Positions 19,453 through 28,019 of a DNA stretch of 64,000 bases are shown here, one piece after another (position 1 is the first letter of the stretch; every line of letters begins with the position of its first letter). This stretch comes from Oscillospiraceae bacterium (GTDB taxonomy: Bacteria; Bacillota; Clostridia; Oscillospirales; Ruminococcaceae), in assembly GCA_009780025.1 (NCBI GenBank), contig WRAV01000003.1, positions 1-64,000 of the forward strand, read 5' to 3'. Both the position numbers and the translations under genes were made by a program. The notes below the pieces were generated by a model that saw nothing but the letters and a program-made list of their open reading frames with translations, searched no databases and was not told the DNA's origin.

Positions 19453-20721
19453 CTATGGCATTTTGATGTTGTGCCATTCGGAGACGTTGAGTTGACCACG
19501 CTCATTATTACCAGTGGCCACTACGGTGCCATCTGCTCTCAGTCCCAAGACGAAACCGGTGAGATGGGAGCTGTCCGCAGAAATTGCGACAATATCGTCC
19601 CAATCGGAAACGTTAAGTTGGCCATCGTCATTTGATCCTACAGCCACCACCGTGCCGTCCAACCTCAATCCTACGGTGTTACGGCTACCAGCCGACACCG
19701 CTATAATATCGTGCCAATCTGAGACGTCCAGCTTATTGTAGCGATCAAACCACCCTTCAGCCACTACGGTACCGTCCGACCTAAGCCCTACAACATGCCA
19801 TGAGCATGCCGACACCGCCACAATATCATACCAATCAGATACATCTATCCACGTGGAGACCACCGTGCCGTCTGATTTCAACCCCAGGGTGTGACCGGCA
19901 CCTGCAGACACTGCTATAATATTGCGCCACTCGGTGACATTGAGTTGCCCTTGACCAAGGACGTAATCACCCACGGCGACTACGGTACCATCCAGCTTAA
20001 GTCCAACAGTGTGCGAGGAGGATGCCGACACAGCCACAATATCACGCCAATCAGCGACTTCTACACGGCTTCCGAAAGCAGCGCCCGCAGCTAACACCGT
20101 ACCGTCTGCCCTCAAGCCTACGGTGATATTGCTGGCTGTGGATACCGCAACAATATCGCTCCAGTAAGCGACATCCGCCATACCGACAGTAGAGCCTGCA
20201 AGCACAACTCTACCGTCGGCCATCAGTCCTGCAGTATTAGAAGAACCCGACGCAATACTTGTCGCATCGCCGCCTCCAAAGCCTTGCGGCATCACTATTC
20301 TAGGCAACACCGCCGGTTGTGACTGCTCTTGCTCGTGCGGCACAACCGCAGGTTGTGTGTGCTCTTGCTCCGGCGGAGTCAGCGGCTCGTCGAATTGTGT
20401 GGTAACGCTCAACGTGCCGCCAAACCATAGCCCCAAAAGCCCAATTACTAATATAACTATGTAGAACACCGAACGCTTTCTAGGCCGTGGAGCAAATCCG
20501 CGCCTTTCGTTGGGTGTTTTTGCAATTGGTTGTTGTGGCGAAATTGGTTGGCGGGACGGTGCCGGTTGCGGCAGAACAGGTTTCGATGGTGTAGGAGGCT
20601 GTGCAGGCGCTGGGGGATCGGTTTGCTTGGGGCGTTGCACGGTAGTCAAATCAAACCAACAGTTACCACAGAAGCCATAACCTTCGATAACTTCGGCGCC
20701 ACACTTGGGGCAATTTATCAC
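19453..20721 (-). CDS. Zinc-ribbon, membrane-anchored RCC1-repeat protein
   Basis: 422 residues. An N-terminal zinc ribbon (CPKC ... CGNC) is followed by a Pro/Gln-rich linker, one membrane segment (VFYIVILVIGLLGLWFGG) at ~97-113, a short linker with PAVxPHEQEQSQ repeats and about eight RCC1-type repeats. Each repeat has the pattern D(I)VAVSAxxxHTVGLxxDGTVVAxG. The C-terminal part should form a beta-propeller outside the cell. It starts four bases after the gatB stop on the same strand, so it may share the gat transcript, but no functional link to tRNA amidation is known. The repeats at DNA level are a likely site of length variation. Confidence 0.75.
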   Translation of the reverse strand: MINCPKCGAEVIEGYGFCGNCWFDLTTVQRPKQTDPPAPAQPPTPSKPVLPQPAPSRQPISPQQPIAKTPNERRGFAPRPRKRSVFYIVILVIGLLGLWFGGTLSVTTQFDEPLTPPEQEHTQPAVVPHEQEQSQPAVLPRIVMPQGFGGGDATSIASGSSNTAGLMADGRVVLAGSTVGMADVAYWSDIVAVSTASNITVGLRADGTVLAAGAAFGSRVEVADWRDIVAVSASSSHTVGLKLDGTVVAVGDYVLGQGQLNVTEWRNIIAVSAGAGHTLGLKSDGTVVSTWIDVSDWYDIVAVSACSWHVVGLRSDGTVVAEGWFDRYNKLDVSDWHDIIAVSAGSRNTVGLRLDGTVVAVGSNDDGQLNVSDWDDIVAISADSSHLTGFVLGLRADGTVVATGNNERGQLNVSEWHNIKMP

Positions 20722-20725
20722 ATCA

Positions 20726-22156
20726 TCACCCCAACTTCTCCTTCAGCAGCTTGTTGATGAGTTGTGGGTCGCCTTTCCCGCGCAGCTCTTTCATAGCCTG
20801 CCCTACCAGGAAGCCAAAAGCCTTTTCCTTGCCGGCCTTGAAGTCTTCAATAGATTGGGGGTTGGTGGCGAGCGCCTTGTCCACGCACTCTTCGATAAGA
20901 CCAGTATCCTGTGTCATGGCGAGCCCATGCTCCTCGATGTAAGCGCGCGGGTCGGCCCCGGTTTTGAAAAGTGCTTCGAGAGCATCTTTGCCGGCGTTAC
21001 GGTTAATAGTGCCGTCCTCAATCAGCACGATGAGGTCAGCCAACTTCCCCGGGTCGAGGGCAAGGTCATCGGCAGGGGTGGCGGTATCGTTCATCAACCG
21101 CATAACTCCGCCTAAAATCATGTTGGCGGTCTCTTTGGGTTTTTTGCAGAACTCGGCCGCCTGCTCGAACAGGTCAGATAGCGGCTTAGCGGTTGTCAAC
21201 ATGGCGGCGTCAGCTGAGGTGAGGCCCAGCCCGGCATATCGCTCCCGCTTTGCGGCGGCAGTTTCGGGCATGGCGGTGCGCACCCGCTCTATCCACTCGG
21301 GGCTGACTTCCAGCGGCAGCAGGTCGGGTTCGGGGAAGTAGCGGTAGTCCTGGGCGTTTTCCTTCGAGCGCATACCTACGCTGACACCCTTTTCGTCGTC
21401 CCATCGCCGGGTCTGTTGGACCAGCTCGTGGCTGCGCCCATCCTCAATCAGATCAATCTGTCGTTGGGATTCATACGCAATTGCCCGGTGTATCGCCTTG
21501 AGCGAGTTCATATTTTTCATCTCAACTCGCACGCCGAACTTAGCGCTGCCAACCGGTCGCACCGAAAGATTGACGTCCGCACGAAGCGAACCCTCCTGCA
21601 TCTTGCAGTCGCATACGCCTAGGTAGAGTAGAATCTCCCGCAACTTCTCGAGGTATGCGATGGTCTCGTCAGCGCCACGCAGGTCGGGGGCGCTGACAAT
21701 CTCAATGAGTGGCGTGCCGCCCCTGTTATAGTCCACATAGGTGCACTGGGCGCCCTGGTCATGGATAAGCTTGCCCGCGTCCTCCTCCATGTGTATCTGG
21801 GTGATGCCGATTCGCTTGGTACCTTTACCTGTCTCGATGTCCAGGTGGCCGTTTTTGCAAATCGGCAAGAATAGCTGTGAAAGCTGAAAAGCCCTTGGCA
21901 GGTCGGGGTAGAAGTAGTTTTTCCGATCGAATCGGTTGTGCTGGTTTATTTCGCAGTTCAAGGCAAGCCCCGCGGTTATGGCATGGTCGGCCACCGCTTT
22001 GTTGAAGACGGGCAGCGCCCCCGGCTGGCCCGAGCAGACCGCGCAGGTCTGAGTATTGGGCTCGCCGCCAAAACGGGTAGTGCACCCGCAGAATATCTTG
22101 GTGTTGGTCGCCAGCTCGGCGTGTACTTCAAGGCCGATAACAATTTCAAAACTCAC
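20726..22156 (-). CDS. gatB: Asp/Glu-tRNA amidotransferase subunit B
   Basis: 476 residues. The start is the GTG eight bases after AAGGAGG, which overlaps the gatA stop as GTGA. It carries the family motifs EIVIGLEVHAEL, NRFDRKNYFYPDLPRAFQLSQ and KNMNSLKAIHRAIAYE, and a C-terminal YqeY-like tail. GatB provides the kinase and tRNA-binding part of GatCAB, which converts Glu-tRNA(Gln) to Gln-tRNA(Gln) (and Asp to Asn where needed). With gltX at 32.6 kb and no glnS in the window, the indirect Gln route is expected. Confidence 0.95.
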   Translation of the reverse strand: MSFEIVIGLEVHAELATNTKIFCGCTTRFGGEPNTQTCAVCSGQPGALPVFNKAVADHAITAGLALNCEINQHNRFDRKNYFYPDLPRAFQLSQLFLPICKNGHLDIETGKGTKRIGITQIHMEEDAGKLIHDQGAQCTYVDYNRGGTPLIEIVSAPDLRGADETIAYLEKLREILLYLGVCDCKMQEGSLRADVNLSVRPVGSAKFGVRVEMKNMNSLKAIHRAIAYESQRQIDLIEDGRSHELVQQTRRWDDEKGVSVGMRSKENAQDYRYFPEPDLLPLEVSPEWIERVRTAMPETAAAKRERYAGLGLTSADAAMLTTAKPLSDLFEQAAEFCKKPKETANMILGGVMRLMNDTATPADDLALDPGKLADLIVLIEDGTINRNAGKDALEALFKTGADPRAYIEEHGLAMTQDTGLIEECVDKALATNPQSIEDFKAGKEKAFGFLVGQAMKELRGKGDPQLINKLLKEKLG

Positions 22157-23613
22157 AGCGGACACCTCCTTGTGTGGTAGTTTGCTTTTTGCTGGAAGGC
22201 GTCTGCCGCCCGCAGAATGGTGGGCTCGCCGAACCTACGGCCAATCAGCTGCATACCTACCGGCAACCCGTCGCTGTCCTGGCCGCAGGGCAAAGCTACC
22301 GCCGGCAGCCCCGCAAGGTTGACCGGTACTGTGTAAACGTCCGCGAGATAGATTCTCTGTGGGTCTTTGAGGCTCTCACCCAAGCGGTAGGGGCCCGAGG
22401 GCGTCACCGGGCTCAAGATAAAGTCATATTTTTCGTGCGCCTTCTTAAAGGCGTCCACAACTAGGCCACGCACCTGCAAGGCCTTGTTGTAGTAGGCGTC
22501 GTAATATCCAGAGCTGAGCACAAACGAGCCAAGCATTATCCGTTTTTTAGCTTCAAAACCGAAGGCCTCGCTGCGGGATTTTACGTAGACCTCGGCCAGA
22601 CTTTGAGCATCTGGGCTGCGGTAACCGTATTTTATCCCATCAAATGCGGAGAGATTGCTCGAACCTTCCGCGCAGGCAATGATGTAAAACGCGGGCACCG
22701 CATACTCAACCATCGGCATGGTGAACCGCTCCACCCGCGCGCCCATGCTCTCGAAGGTCTTGGCGGCGTTCAGAATAGCCTCACGGGTGTCAACGGAGAG
22801 CCCGTCGCCCAGATAGTTCTCCGGCAGGCCAATCGTCATACCCCCGACTCCACCCTCAAAGCAGCCGTTAAAGTCAAAGGGTGCGTCAATGACACAAGTG
22901 CTGTCCCGCCTGTCAGGGCCGGACATGATTTTGAGGGCCGCCGCGCAGTCCCTTATGTCTTTGCCCATAGGGCCCATGGTGTCAAAAGAGGAGGCCGAGC
23001 CCATCAGCCCATAGCGGGAGACGCTGCCGTAAGTCGGCTTAATACAGGTCACTCCGCAAAAGGCGCTTGGTTGCCGAATCGACCCGCCAGTGTCGCTGCC
23101 GATTGCCAGGGCCGCCGACCCACTGGCCACTGCGGCGGCGCACCCACCAGACGAACCACCCGCTACCCGCTCTAGGTTCCAGGGGTTTTTGGTAGGGCCA
23201 AAGATAGAAGATTCAGTTGTGCTGCCCATACCAAACTCGTCCATGTTTAGCTTGCCAATCGGGATCATACCTGCAGCCTCGAGCTTTTCGACAACTGTGG
23301 CGTTGTACACCGGGCGGAAGTTTTCCAGCATCTTGGCCCCGGCCGTAGCCGGTACATCCTTCACGCAGATATTGTCCTTAATCGAAACAGGCACGCCTGC
23401 CAGCGGCGAGAGCTCTTCTCCCGCGTCCAGCCGCTTTTGCACGCTATATGCAGCTGCAAGAGCCTCTTCCTTCTGCACGCTGATATATGCGCCCAGCTTG
23501 CCGTCTGTGGCGTCAATAGCGCCCAAGACTGCGCTTACCGCTTCTTCGCAGCTCAGCTCTTTATTCTTAATTCGCCGCCCAATCTCCAGGGCTGTCATCT
23601 CGCGAATGTCCAT
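22153..23613 (-). CDS. gatA: Asp/Glu-tRNA amidotransferase subunit A
   Basis: 486 residues, from an ATG after GGGGAGAACC. Amidase-signature enzyme with the Ser-cisSer-Lys triad visible in VPVSIKDNICV (Lys), GGSSGGCAAAVASGSAA and GSDTGGSIRQPSAFCG (the two Ser). It releases ammonia from glutamine for transfer by GatB. It is coupled to gatB by a GTGA overlap; 221 bp of palindrome-rich DNA separates it from gatC. Confidence 0.95.
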   Translation of the reverse strand: MDIREMTALEIGRRIKNKELSCEEAVSAVLGAIDATDGKLGAYISVQKEEALAAAYSVQKRLDAGEELSPLAGVPVSIKDNICVKDVPATAGAKMLENFRPVYNATVVEKLEAAGMIPIGKLNMDEFGMGSTTESSIFGPTKNPWNLERVAGGSSGGCAAAVASGSAALAIGSDTGGSIRQPSAFCGVTCIKPTYGSVSRYGLMGSASSFDTMGPMGKDIRDCAAALKIMSGPDRRDSTCVIDAPFDFNGCFEGGVGGMTIGLPENYLGDGLSVDTREAILNAAKTFESMGARVERFTMPMVEYAVPAFYIIACAEGSSNLSAFDGIKYGYRSPDAQSLAEVYVKSRSEAFGFEAKKRIMLGSFVLSSGYYDAYYNKALQVRGLVVDAFKKAHEKYDFILSPVTPSGPYRLGESLKDPQRIYLADVYTVPVNLAGLPAVALPCGQDSDGLPVGMQLIGRRFGEPTILRAADAFQQKANYHTRRCPL

Positions 23614-23642
23614 ATGGTTCTCCCCTCGTGGTAGTCAGAATC

Positions 23643-23838
23643 ATTATACCATATCCTCAGGAGATGGTATAATTTGGCATCGCCATAGGCGGCCATTCAA
23701 ATCGTATAATGCCCTCGCCCTTCTAGGGACATTATACCATAAGCGTAGCGTTGGTATAATTGCGCATAAAAGCCGGTTGCCGCTTTAGCGGCGAGGCGTT
23801 GCGCATCATATATGTTCGCGCCCTTCTGAGGACATTAC
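23643..23838. repeat. Palindrome cluster between gatC and gatA
   Basis: Two hairpins share ATTATACCA/TGGTATAAT stems (23643-23673 and 23731-23760). The direct repeat CGCCCTTCT-GGACATTA occurs near 23716 and 23822, the second overlapping the end of gatC. TGCGCA-flanked nested hairpins lie near 23760-23810. It sits within the gatCAB transcript. Confidence 0.65.
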
Positions 23839-24122
23839 TCGATCGTCTGTGGCACTTGGTAGCACTGTTCGTCATTTTCCGGCGCTCCACGCAGTACCAG
23901 TTCCCTGGGCAGGGAGAGCTCGACTACATCATCCCTAAAGCGGTTAACTACCCCAAACGGGTGGGAGAGCGCGGGCAATCCTTGGGTATCAACCTCGCTC
24001 AGCTTTGACAGGCAGCCGATGAATGCGCCCAGCTCGGTTTTGGCCTGTTCACGCTCCCTCGGCGTCAGTTCAAGTTTGGAAAGGTTCTCCAGGTACATTA
24101 TCAATTCATCGTCGATTCTCAT
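23835..24122 (-). CDS. gatC: Asp/Glu-tRNA amidotransferase subunit C
   Basis: 95 residues, from an ATG after AGGAGACGCC. MRIDDELIMYLENLSKLELTPREREQ and the C-terminal FRDDVV match GatC, the small clamp that stabilises GatA on GatB. First gene of the operon gatC-gatA-gatB-RCC1 gene. Confidence 0.9.
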   Translation of the reverse strand: MRIDDELIMYLENLSKLELTPREREQAKTELGAFIGCLSKLSEVDTQGLPALSHPFGVVNRFRDDVVELSLPRELVLRGAPENDEQCYQVPQTIE

Positions 24123-24167
24123 CTATGGCGTCTCCTTTCAGTAAGGCGTCAATCAATCTAAACATAT

Positions 24168-24196
24168 ATTTTATTGGTATTTGCGATGTTTGTCAA
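24168..24196 (-). promoter_or_regulatory. Promoter for gatCAB
   Basis: On the minus strand, TTGACA (24196-24191), a 17 bp spacer and TAAAAT (24173-24168). The leader would be about 40 nt, too short for a T-box. Confidence 0.65.
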
Positions 24197-24201
24197 CCTT
24201 T

Positions 24202-24229
24202 TATCGGCGCTGTAACCACAGCGCCGATA
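24202..24229. repeat. Perfect inverted repeat between divergent promoters
   Basis: TATCGGCGCTGT/ACAGCGCCGATA, 12 bp arms, AACC loop. It is placed between the gatC promoter and the promoter of the structured RNA, so it could be an operator for either or a back-to-back insulator. Confidence 0.5.
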
Positions 24230-24262
24230 CTCGAAAAAATCGTACATTACTGTCGACAAATG

Positions 24263-24291
24263 TTGACAAATCGCCCAATTAGTGCTACACT
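24263..24291 (+). promoter_or_regulatory. Promoter of structured RNA
   Basis: TTGACA (24263-24268), a 17 bp spacer and TACACT (24286-24291). Transcription should start near 24298. Confidence 0.7.
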
Positions 24292-24297
24292 GAGCGT

Positions 24298-24522
24298 ATA
24301 GTTTCGAAGCCCCTAAACAAAAAGGGGCCGTATGGCCACTGTAAGTGCCGGCAAGCACTTACAGCAGGTAAAGGTGCCAACCGTTTAAGAGCACCACCCT
24401 TACACTTCCACACGGCAACCACATTATACACCAAAAGTATAATATTTACAAGCCGGGCGGAGGTAGGGCGCTATCTTATTGCGCGCGTGTGAGGGGGCAC
24501 CCTCATACGCGTGTTTTTTTCG
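24298..24522 (+). ncRNA. Structured ~225 nt RNA or riboswitch-like leader, unidentified class
   Basis: It lies between a consensus promoter and a strong terminator, with no credible ORF. Visible pairing: a closing stem GCCGTATGG (24327-24335) with CCACACGGC (24408-24416) encloses two arms. Arm one is CTGTAAGTGC/GCACTTACAG (10 bp). Arm two is GGTGC/GCACC extended by GTAA/TTAC. Together they make a three-way junction. A 5' hairpin GCCCCT/AGGGGC competes with the closing stem by two bases. An AT hairpin ATTATAC/GTATAAT follows. The terminator is CGCGTGTGAGGG/CCCTCATACGCG with seven T. It could be a stand-alone regulatory RNA or a terminating riboswitch for the AbrB-type gene 80 bp downstream. 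I could not match it to a class I know. Confidence 0.65.
24484..24520 (+). terminator. Terminator of structured RNA
   Basis: 12 bp stem, GGCA loop, then TG and seven T. Confidence 0.85.
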
Positions 24523-24540
24523 TTTCGGGGCTTTTGAATA

Positions 24541-24578
24541 CGGCTTGGGTGAGGTTCCTCCATGCCTCGCCCAAGCCG
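24541..24578 (+). other. Leader hairpin just before abrB-like gene
   Basis: CGGCTTGGGTGAGG/CCTCGCCCAAGCCG, with one G-U/A-type mismatch, no T-tail. It ends 9 bp before the ribosome binding site AAAGGAGG. Confidence 0.6.
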
Positions 24579-24601
24579 AATAATAAAGGAGGCAACGAAA
24601 G

Positions 24602-24853
24602 ATGAAAGACCAAGGAGCTGTGCCACGGTCTATGGACGAGCTTGGTCGGGTTGTTATTCCCAAGGGTATCCGTGAGGCGCTGGGGTGGGGAGAGGGCACC
24701 AAACTGGAAATAGCGATAGGTGACATCACCGCAAGATCGGTTGTCGCGAGGGAAGCCTGGGCCCACTGTTCACTTTGCCGGGCTCAATCCGAGGATCTGC
24801 TGGCAGTCGAGAAGGGTTATGTCTGCCCAAGTTGCGCAGCCAAAATAATGTGA
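24602..24853 (+). CDS. AbrB/SpoVT-type regulator with zinc ribbon
   Basis: 83 residues, from an ATG after AAAGGAGGCAACGAAAG. The N-terminal swapped-hairpin DNA-binding domain reads RSMDELGRVVIPKGIREALGW, the standard AbrB pattern. The C-terminal part carries CSLC ... CPSC, a zinc-ribbon tail found in clostridial AbrB-type regulators. Probably a transition-state or sporulation regulator acting as a dimer or tetramer. The structured RNA directly upstream may control its expression. Targets unknown. Confidence 0.85.
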   Translation: MKDQGAVPRSMDELGRVVIPKGIREALGWGEGTKLEIAIGDITARSVVAREAWAHCSLCRAQSEDLLAVEKGYVCPSCAAKIM

Positions 24854-24865
24854 TTTTGTTATCCG

Positions 24866-24896
24866 CTGAGGAGGCTGCCACCGGCAGCCTCCTCAG
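24866..24896 (+). terminator. Hairpin after abrB-like gene
   Basis: CTGAGGAGGCTGCC/GGCAGCCTCCTCAG, 14 bp perfect stem with a 3 nt loop. No clear T-run follows, so termination is plausible but not assured. Confidence 0.55.
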
Positions 24897-25338
24897 CCTG
24901 TCAAAGAAATACAACGTAGTTTGGGTGGGGTTCCATGGGCGGGTGCAGAGGGCGCTCCCTCCAGTGCGTTGCGCTACCTCCCTCCCAGAGGGAGCCCCCC
25001 TATGTGGCCCTGCGCTCCCCCGAACCAATCGTTGTAGGGGCGGTCGTTGGCTGTCCGGGTTTCTAAGGTCAAGTTCAAAGTCTTAATATAGATTTGCCTC
25101 CGCGGCATGAGCGGTACATTATCCTCGCCCGCAGGCTGAATTAAAATTTGGTCTTGAACTTAAGTCCTTTGACCTTAACAGTGCGAGAACCCACGGGCGG
25201 GATGACCCCGCCCCTACAGCAGCGGGCCCGCGAAAACCTGCGGGCGCCTGGGAGGCAGCCCCTACAACCCCAGATTTCCCGCGTTCCCGTGAGGGAGGGC
25301 TTTCCATGCCAGACCGGATTGTTCCTTTTTTGACAGTA
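24897..25338. repeat. Intergenic mosaic of palindromes, copy b of the GTAGGG family
   Basis: No gene seen. It contains TGTAGGGGCGGTCGTTGG near 25033, CCCCGCCCCTACAG near 25208 and GCAGCCCCTACAAC near 25256. A larger inverted pair AAGGTCAAGTTCAAA (near 25068) and TTGAACTT ... TTTGACCTT (near 25155-25181) is also present. It looks like nested insertions of short palindromic elements. Confidence 0.5.
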
Positions 25339-27792
25339 CTAGAACTCCACCTGCTCGGCCTGGCGGTTCAGCTTTAGCTGCGCGAGCCAGTCCAGCAGTC
25401 TGCGGCAGAGCCTGCCCAGCATACCGTGGATGTGATAGCTTATATAGATAAGCGGCAGGTAGAAGAAGACGTTGGGGCCAACCAGCCCACCAAGCCCAAA
25501 GAACTCGCCTACCCCAGGGATGAAAAACACCCCGGCAAACATTGCCACCATAGACCAGAGCATAGTGCCCATTGCCTTTGTCGGCTTACCGGCTACCCGG
25601 AATAGTATGAAGAAGCCCACAATGCCGGACATAAACACCACCATAGTCGAGGTCTCGCTGTAAGGAATACCGAACAACACTCCGGCCGCCTGAATATACA
25701 GTGTGTTGAAGACAATTATGATTGCCGCCGGGAACGCGTGCTCAAAGATGTTTGCCCAAAACCTGCCCGCTGGGCGCTCGTAGTTTGCCTGCAATGCCAG
25801 GAAGAATGATGGGATTCCGGTGGTGAGTGTGTTTACCGGTGTCATCTGCAATGGCGCGAAGGGGAATGAAAAAGGCAAAAAGGTGTAAATCAGGGTGAGC
25901 AACACCGAGAATACCACGTTGACCATGTAGAGCGCAGCCACCCGTTCGATGTTGTTGATTACCCGCCGGCCCTGGCGTAGCGCGCTTATCATAGCCGAAA
26001 AGCTGGAAGAGAGCAGTACGAAGTCGCAGGCGCTGCGAGCTGCGCTGCTTCCGCCCACCATGGCCACGCTGCAGTTAGATTCCCGCATAGCGAGGATGTC
26101 GTTCACCCCATCCCCGGTCATGCAGGTGGTGTGGCCGTTATGCTGCATGGCCTTTATCAGTTCAAGTTTTTGCTGTGGGGTAGTGTGCCCAAATACTGTG
26201 GTCTCCTCAACTATAGCGGTGAAGTCGGTGCCCTCGCCGAAGGTACTCATATCCACAGTTTTGTCGGTGTTGGCAAGACCGGCATTCTTGGCTACCGCTC
26301 CGACAGTCCGGGGATTGTCACCCGAGATAACCTTCAGGGTGACGCCTTCCTTGGCAAAAAACCGGAAGGTGTCCGGCGCGTCTTGGCGGATATTGTCTGA
26401 AAGCAGCAGCAGGGCCACGCAGCTTATGCCTGGGGGCAAAGACTCGCCCATTATAGCCTGTGGCGAGTGCGCAAGGCAGATGACCCGGTGCCCGGCGGCG
26501 GCGTAACGGTTTGCCTGCACAAGGGCAGGGGAGCCGGTATTGGCCAACAATATCCCCGGCGAGCCCAAAAGGTAGCTGCCCATCCCCTCAAAGGTGACGC
26601 CGCTCCACTTGCGCTCGGAGTTAAATGGCGCCATTGCCGCTGCCCGCCAGCGGTTAGATGTGCCAAATGTGTCGGTAAGTGTTTTGGCGGTGGCGTTCTC
26701 GTCGGGCAAGGTGCCCATCAGCTCAGAGATTACCTGGGCCGCCTTATCGACCGCGACGCCATCTACTGGTTCTACACGCTCGAAAACCAGCTGACCATCG
26801 GTGATAGTGCCGGTTTTGTCCAGACAGATAACATCTGTCCGGGCCAGTGTCTCAATGCTGGGTAGCGACTGTACCAGTGCCCCGCGCTTAGCCAAGTTCA
26901 TGGCGCCGATGGTTAGGGTTATGCCGGTCAGCATCACCAGACCGCTGGGTATCATTCCGACTACGGCGGCGGCTGAGCCCAAAACATTGGAGGAGAGCTC
27001 TTCACCCATCCGCTGCCCCGAAAAAAATAGCAGCAGCCCAAGGGGGATAATTATCACCGAGAGCACCCGGATTATGATGTTCATCATCCGCAGCAGCTTG
27101 CTCTTTACTTTGCCCCGCCGGCTTTTGGCCTTAGCGCTTAGGGAGTTTGCGTAGCTCTGCTCTCCAACCGCCATGGCGCGGATAAACCCCTGCCCCCCGG
27201 TGACAAAGCTGCCCGAGAGCACGGTTTCGCCCGGCTCCTTTTTTATCCGGTCGGATTCACCGGTGAGTAGGGATTCGTCGACCTCCAGCCCCATCCCGCT
27301 GAGCACCACACCGTCGGCGCTGACCTGGTCTCCCGCCCCTAGTCGGATAACGTCATCAAGCACAACGTTGTCCTGGGGAACGGAGAGCACCACGCCTTCG
27401 CGCACGACGTTTACTCTGCTGCGCGCCAGAATGCTCAGTTTATCAAGAGCCTTTTTTGACTTGAGCTCTTGGAAGATTCCCATCAAAGTGTTCGCAATAG
27501 CCACACCGATAAACATGATATTCCAGATGTACTCCAGGCGGCCGACTATAATTATTACCGTGGCCAAAAAAAGATTGAGCAGATTAAACAGGGTAAGTGT
27601 GTTCTTGAGTACTATTCGCCTGACCGACGGGGTCAGGCTTTGCTCTTTTTTGCCCTGCCCGCCCGCCTGTATCCGAGCCTGCACCTGGGCGGTGCTCAGT
27701 CCATACTCAGGGCGCGGACAAATCCGCTCCAGCAAAGAGTTGCCGGCCTGTGCCGGATGCGCAAGGCCACTTGTCAAGTCGGTGCTCTTCAC
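25339..27792 (-). CDS. Cation-transporting P-type ATPase (CtpE-like)
   Basis: About 817 residues. The frame runs upstream to 28020, but that part is the antisense of tRNA-Trp and its promoter. I start at GTG 27792 (VKSTDLTSGLAH), close after GGAAGG; this start is not certain. The actuator domain has LTGESD, the phosphorylation site is CLDKTGTITDG, and the nucleotide domain ends in TGDGVNDILAM. About ten membrane segments can be seen. The overall pattern, including SGSFVTGGQGFIRAMAVGEQSYA and the C-terminal TPVNTLTTGIPSFFLALQ, is that of the CtpE group, for which calcium uptake has been shown in mycobacteria. The cation here is inferred. Confidence 0.85.
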   Translation of the reverse strand: MKSTDLTSGLAHPAQAGNSLLERICPRPEYGLSTAQVQARIQAGGQGKKEQSLTPSVRRIVLKNTLTLFNLLNLFLATVIIIVGRLEYIWNIMFIGVAIANTLMGIFQELKSKKALDKLSILARSRVNVVREGVVLSVPQDNVVLDDVIRLGAGDQVSADGVVLSGMGLEVDESLLTGESDRIKKEPGETVLSGSFVTGGQGFIRAMAVGEQSYANSLSAKAKSRRGKVKSKLLRMMNIIIRVLSVIIIPLGLLLFFSGQRMGEELSSNVLGSAAAVVGMIPSGLVMLTGITLTIGAMNLAKRGALVQSLPSIETLARTDVICLDKTGTITDGQLVFERVEPVDGVAVDKAAQVISELMGTLPDENATAKTLTDTFGTSNRWRAAAMAPFNSERKWSGVTFEGMGSYLLGSPGILLANTGSPALVQANRYAAAGHRVICLAHSPQAIMGESLPPGISCVALLLLSDNIRQDAPDTFRFFAKEGVTLKVISGDNPRTVGAVAKNAGLANTDKTVDMSTFGEGTDFTAIVEETTVFGHTTPQQKLELIKAMQHNGHTTCMTGDGVNDILAMRESNCSVAMVGGSSAARSACDFVLLSSSFSAMISALRQGRRVINNIERVAALYMVNVVFSVLLTLIYTFLPFSFPFAPLQMTPVNTLTTGIPSFFLALQANYERPAGRFWANIFEHAFPAAIIIVFNTLYIQAAGVLFGIPYSETSTMVVFMSGIVGFFILFRVAGKPTKAMGTMLWSMVAMFAGVFFIPGVGEFFGLGGLVGPNVFFYLPLIYISYHIHGMLGRLCRRLLDWLAQLKLNRQAEQVEF

Positions 27793-27899
27793 CCGCCTTC
27801 CAGCTCCCCTCTTGTGAGATATCGTATCGATAACTACCACCCCTTTGCCGCATAGGAAATATCTTCTTCCATTAATGTTGCCAGCTTGCGGTAGTTTTA

Positions 27900-27928
27900 T
27901 TGACACGGCGTATTTTTTTTGATATAAT
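27900..27928 (+). promoter_or_regulatory. Promoter of tRNA-Trp
   Basis: TTGACA (27900-27905), a 17 bp spacer and TATAAT (27923-27928): a perfect consensus, 17 bp before the tRNA. Confidence 0.9.
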
Positions 27929-27945
27929 AACTCCGGCAACCACAC

Positions 27946-28019
27946 AGGGGCGTGGTCTAATGGTATGACAGAGGTCTCCAAAACCTTTAGCGAGGGTTCG
28001 ATTCCTTCCGCCCCTGCCA
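27946..28019 (+). tRNA. tRNA-Trp (anticodon CCA)
   Basis: 74 nt including an encoded CCA end. Acceptor AGGGGCG/CGCCCCT, discriminator G, anticodon stem GAGGT/ACCTT with loop CTCCAAA, T arm GAGGGTTCGATTCCTTC. The minus-strand frame over it is an artefact. Confidence 0.95.

Noticed and set aside
24123..24200. T-box leader for gatCAB
   Set aside because: The promoter lies about 40 bp from gatC, leaving no room, and no T-box sequence is present. The gltX upstream spacer (34057-34218) also lacks one.
24298..24522. Structured RNA as SRP RNA, RNase P RNA, tmRNA or cobalamin riboswitch
   Set aside because: The conserved cores of these RNAs (for example the SRP GGAAGCAGCC loop) are absent. A GCCACTG string resembles part of the B12 element, but the rest is missing.
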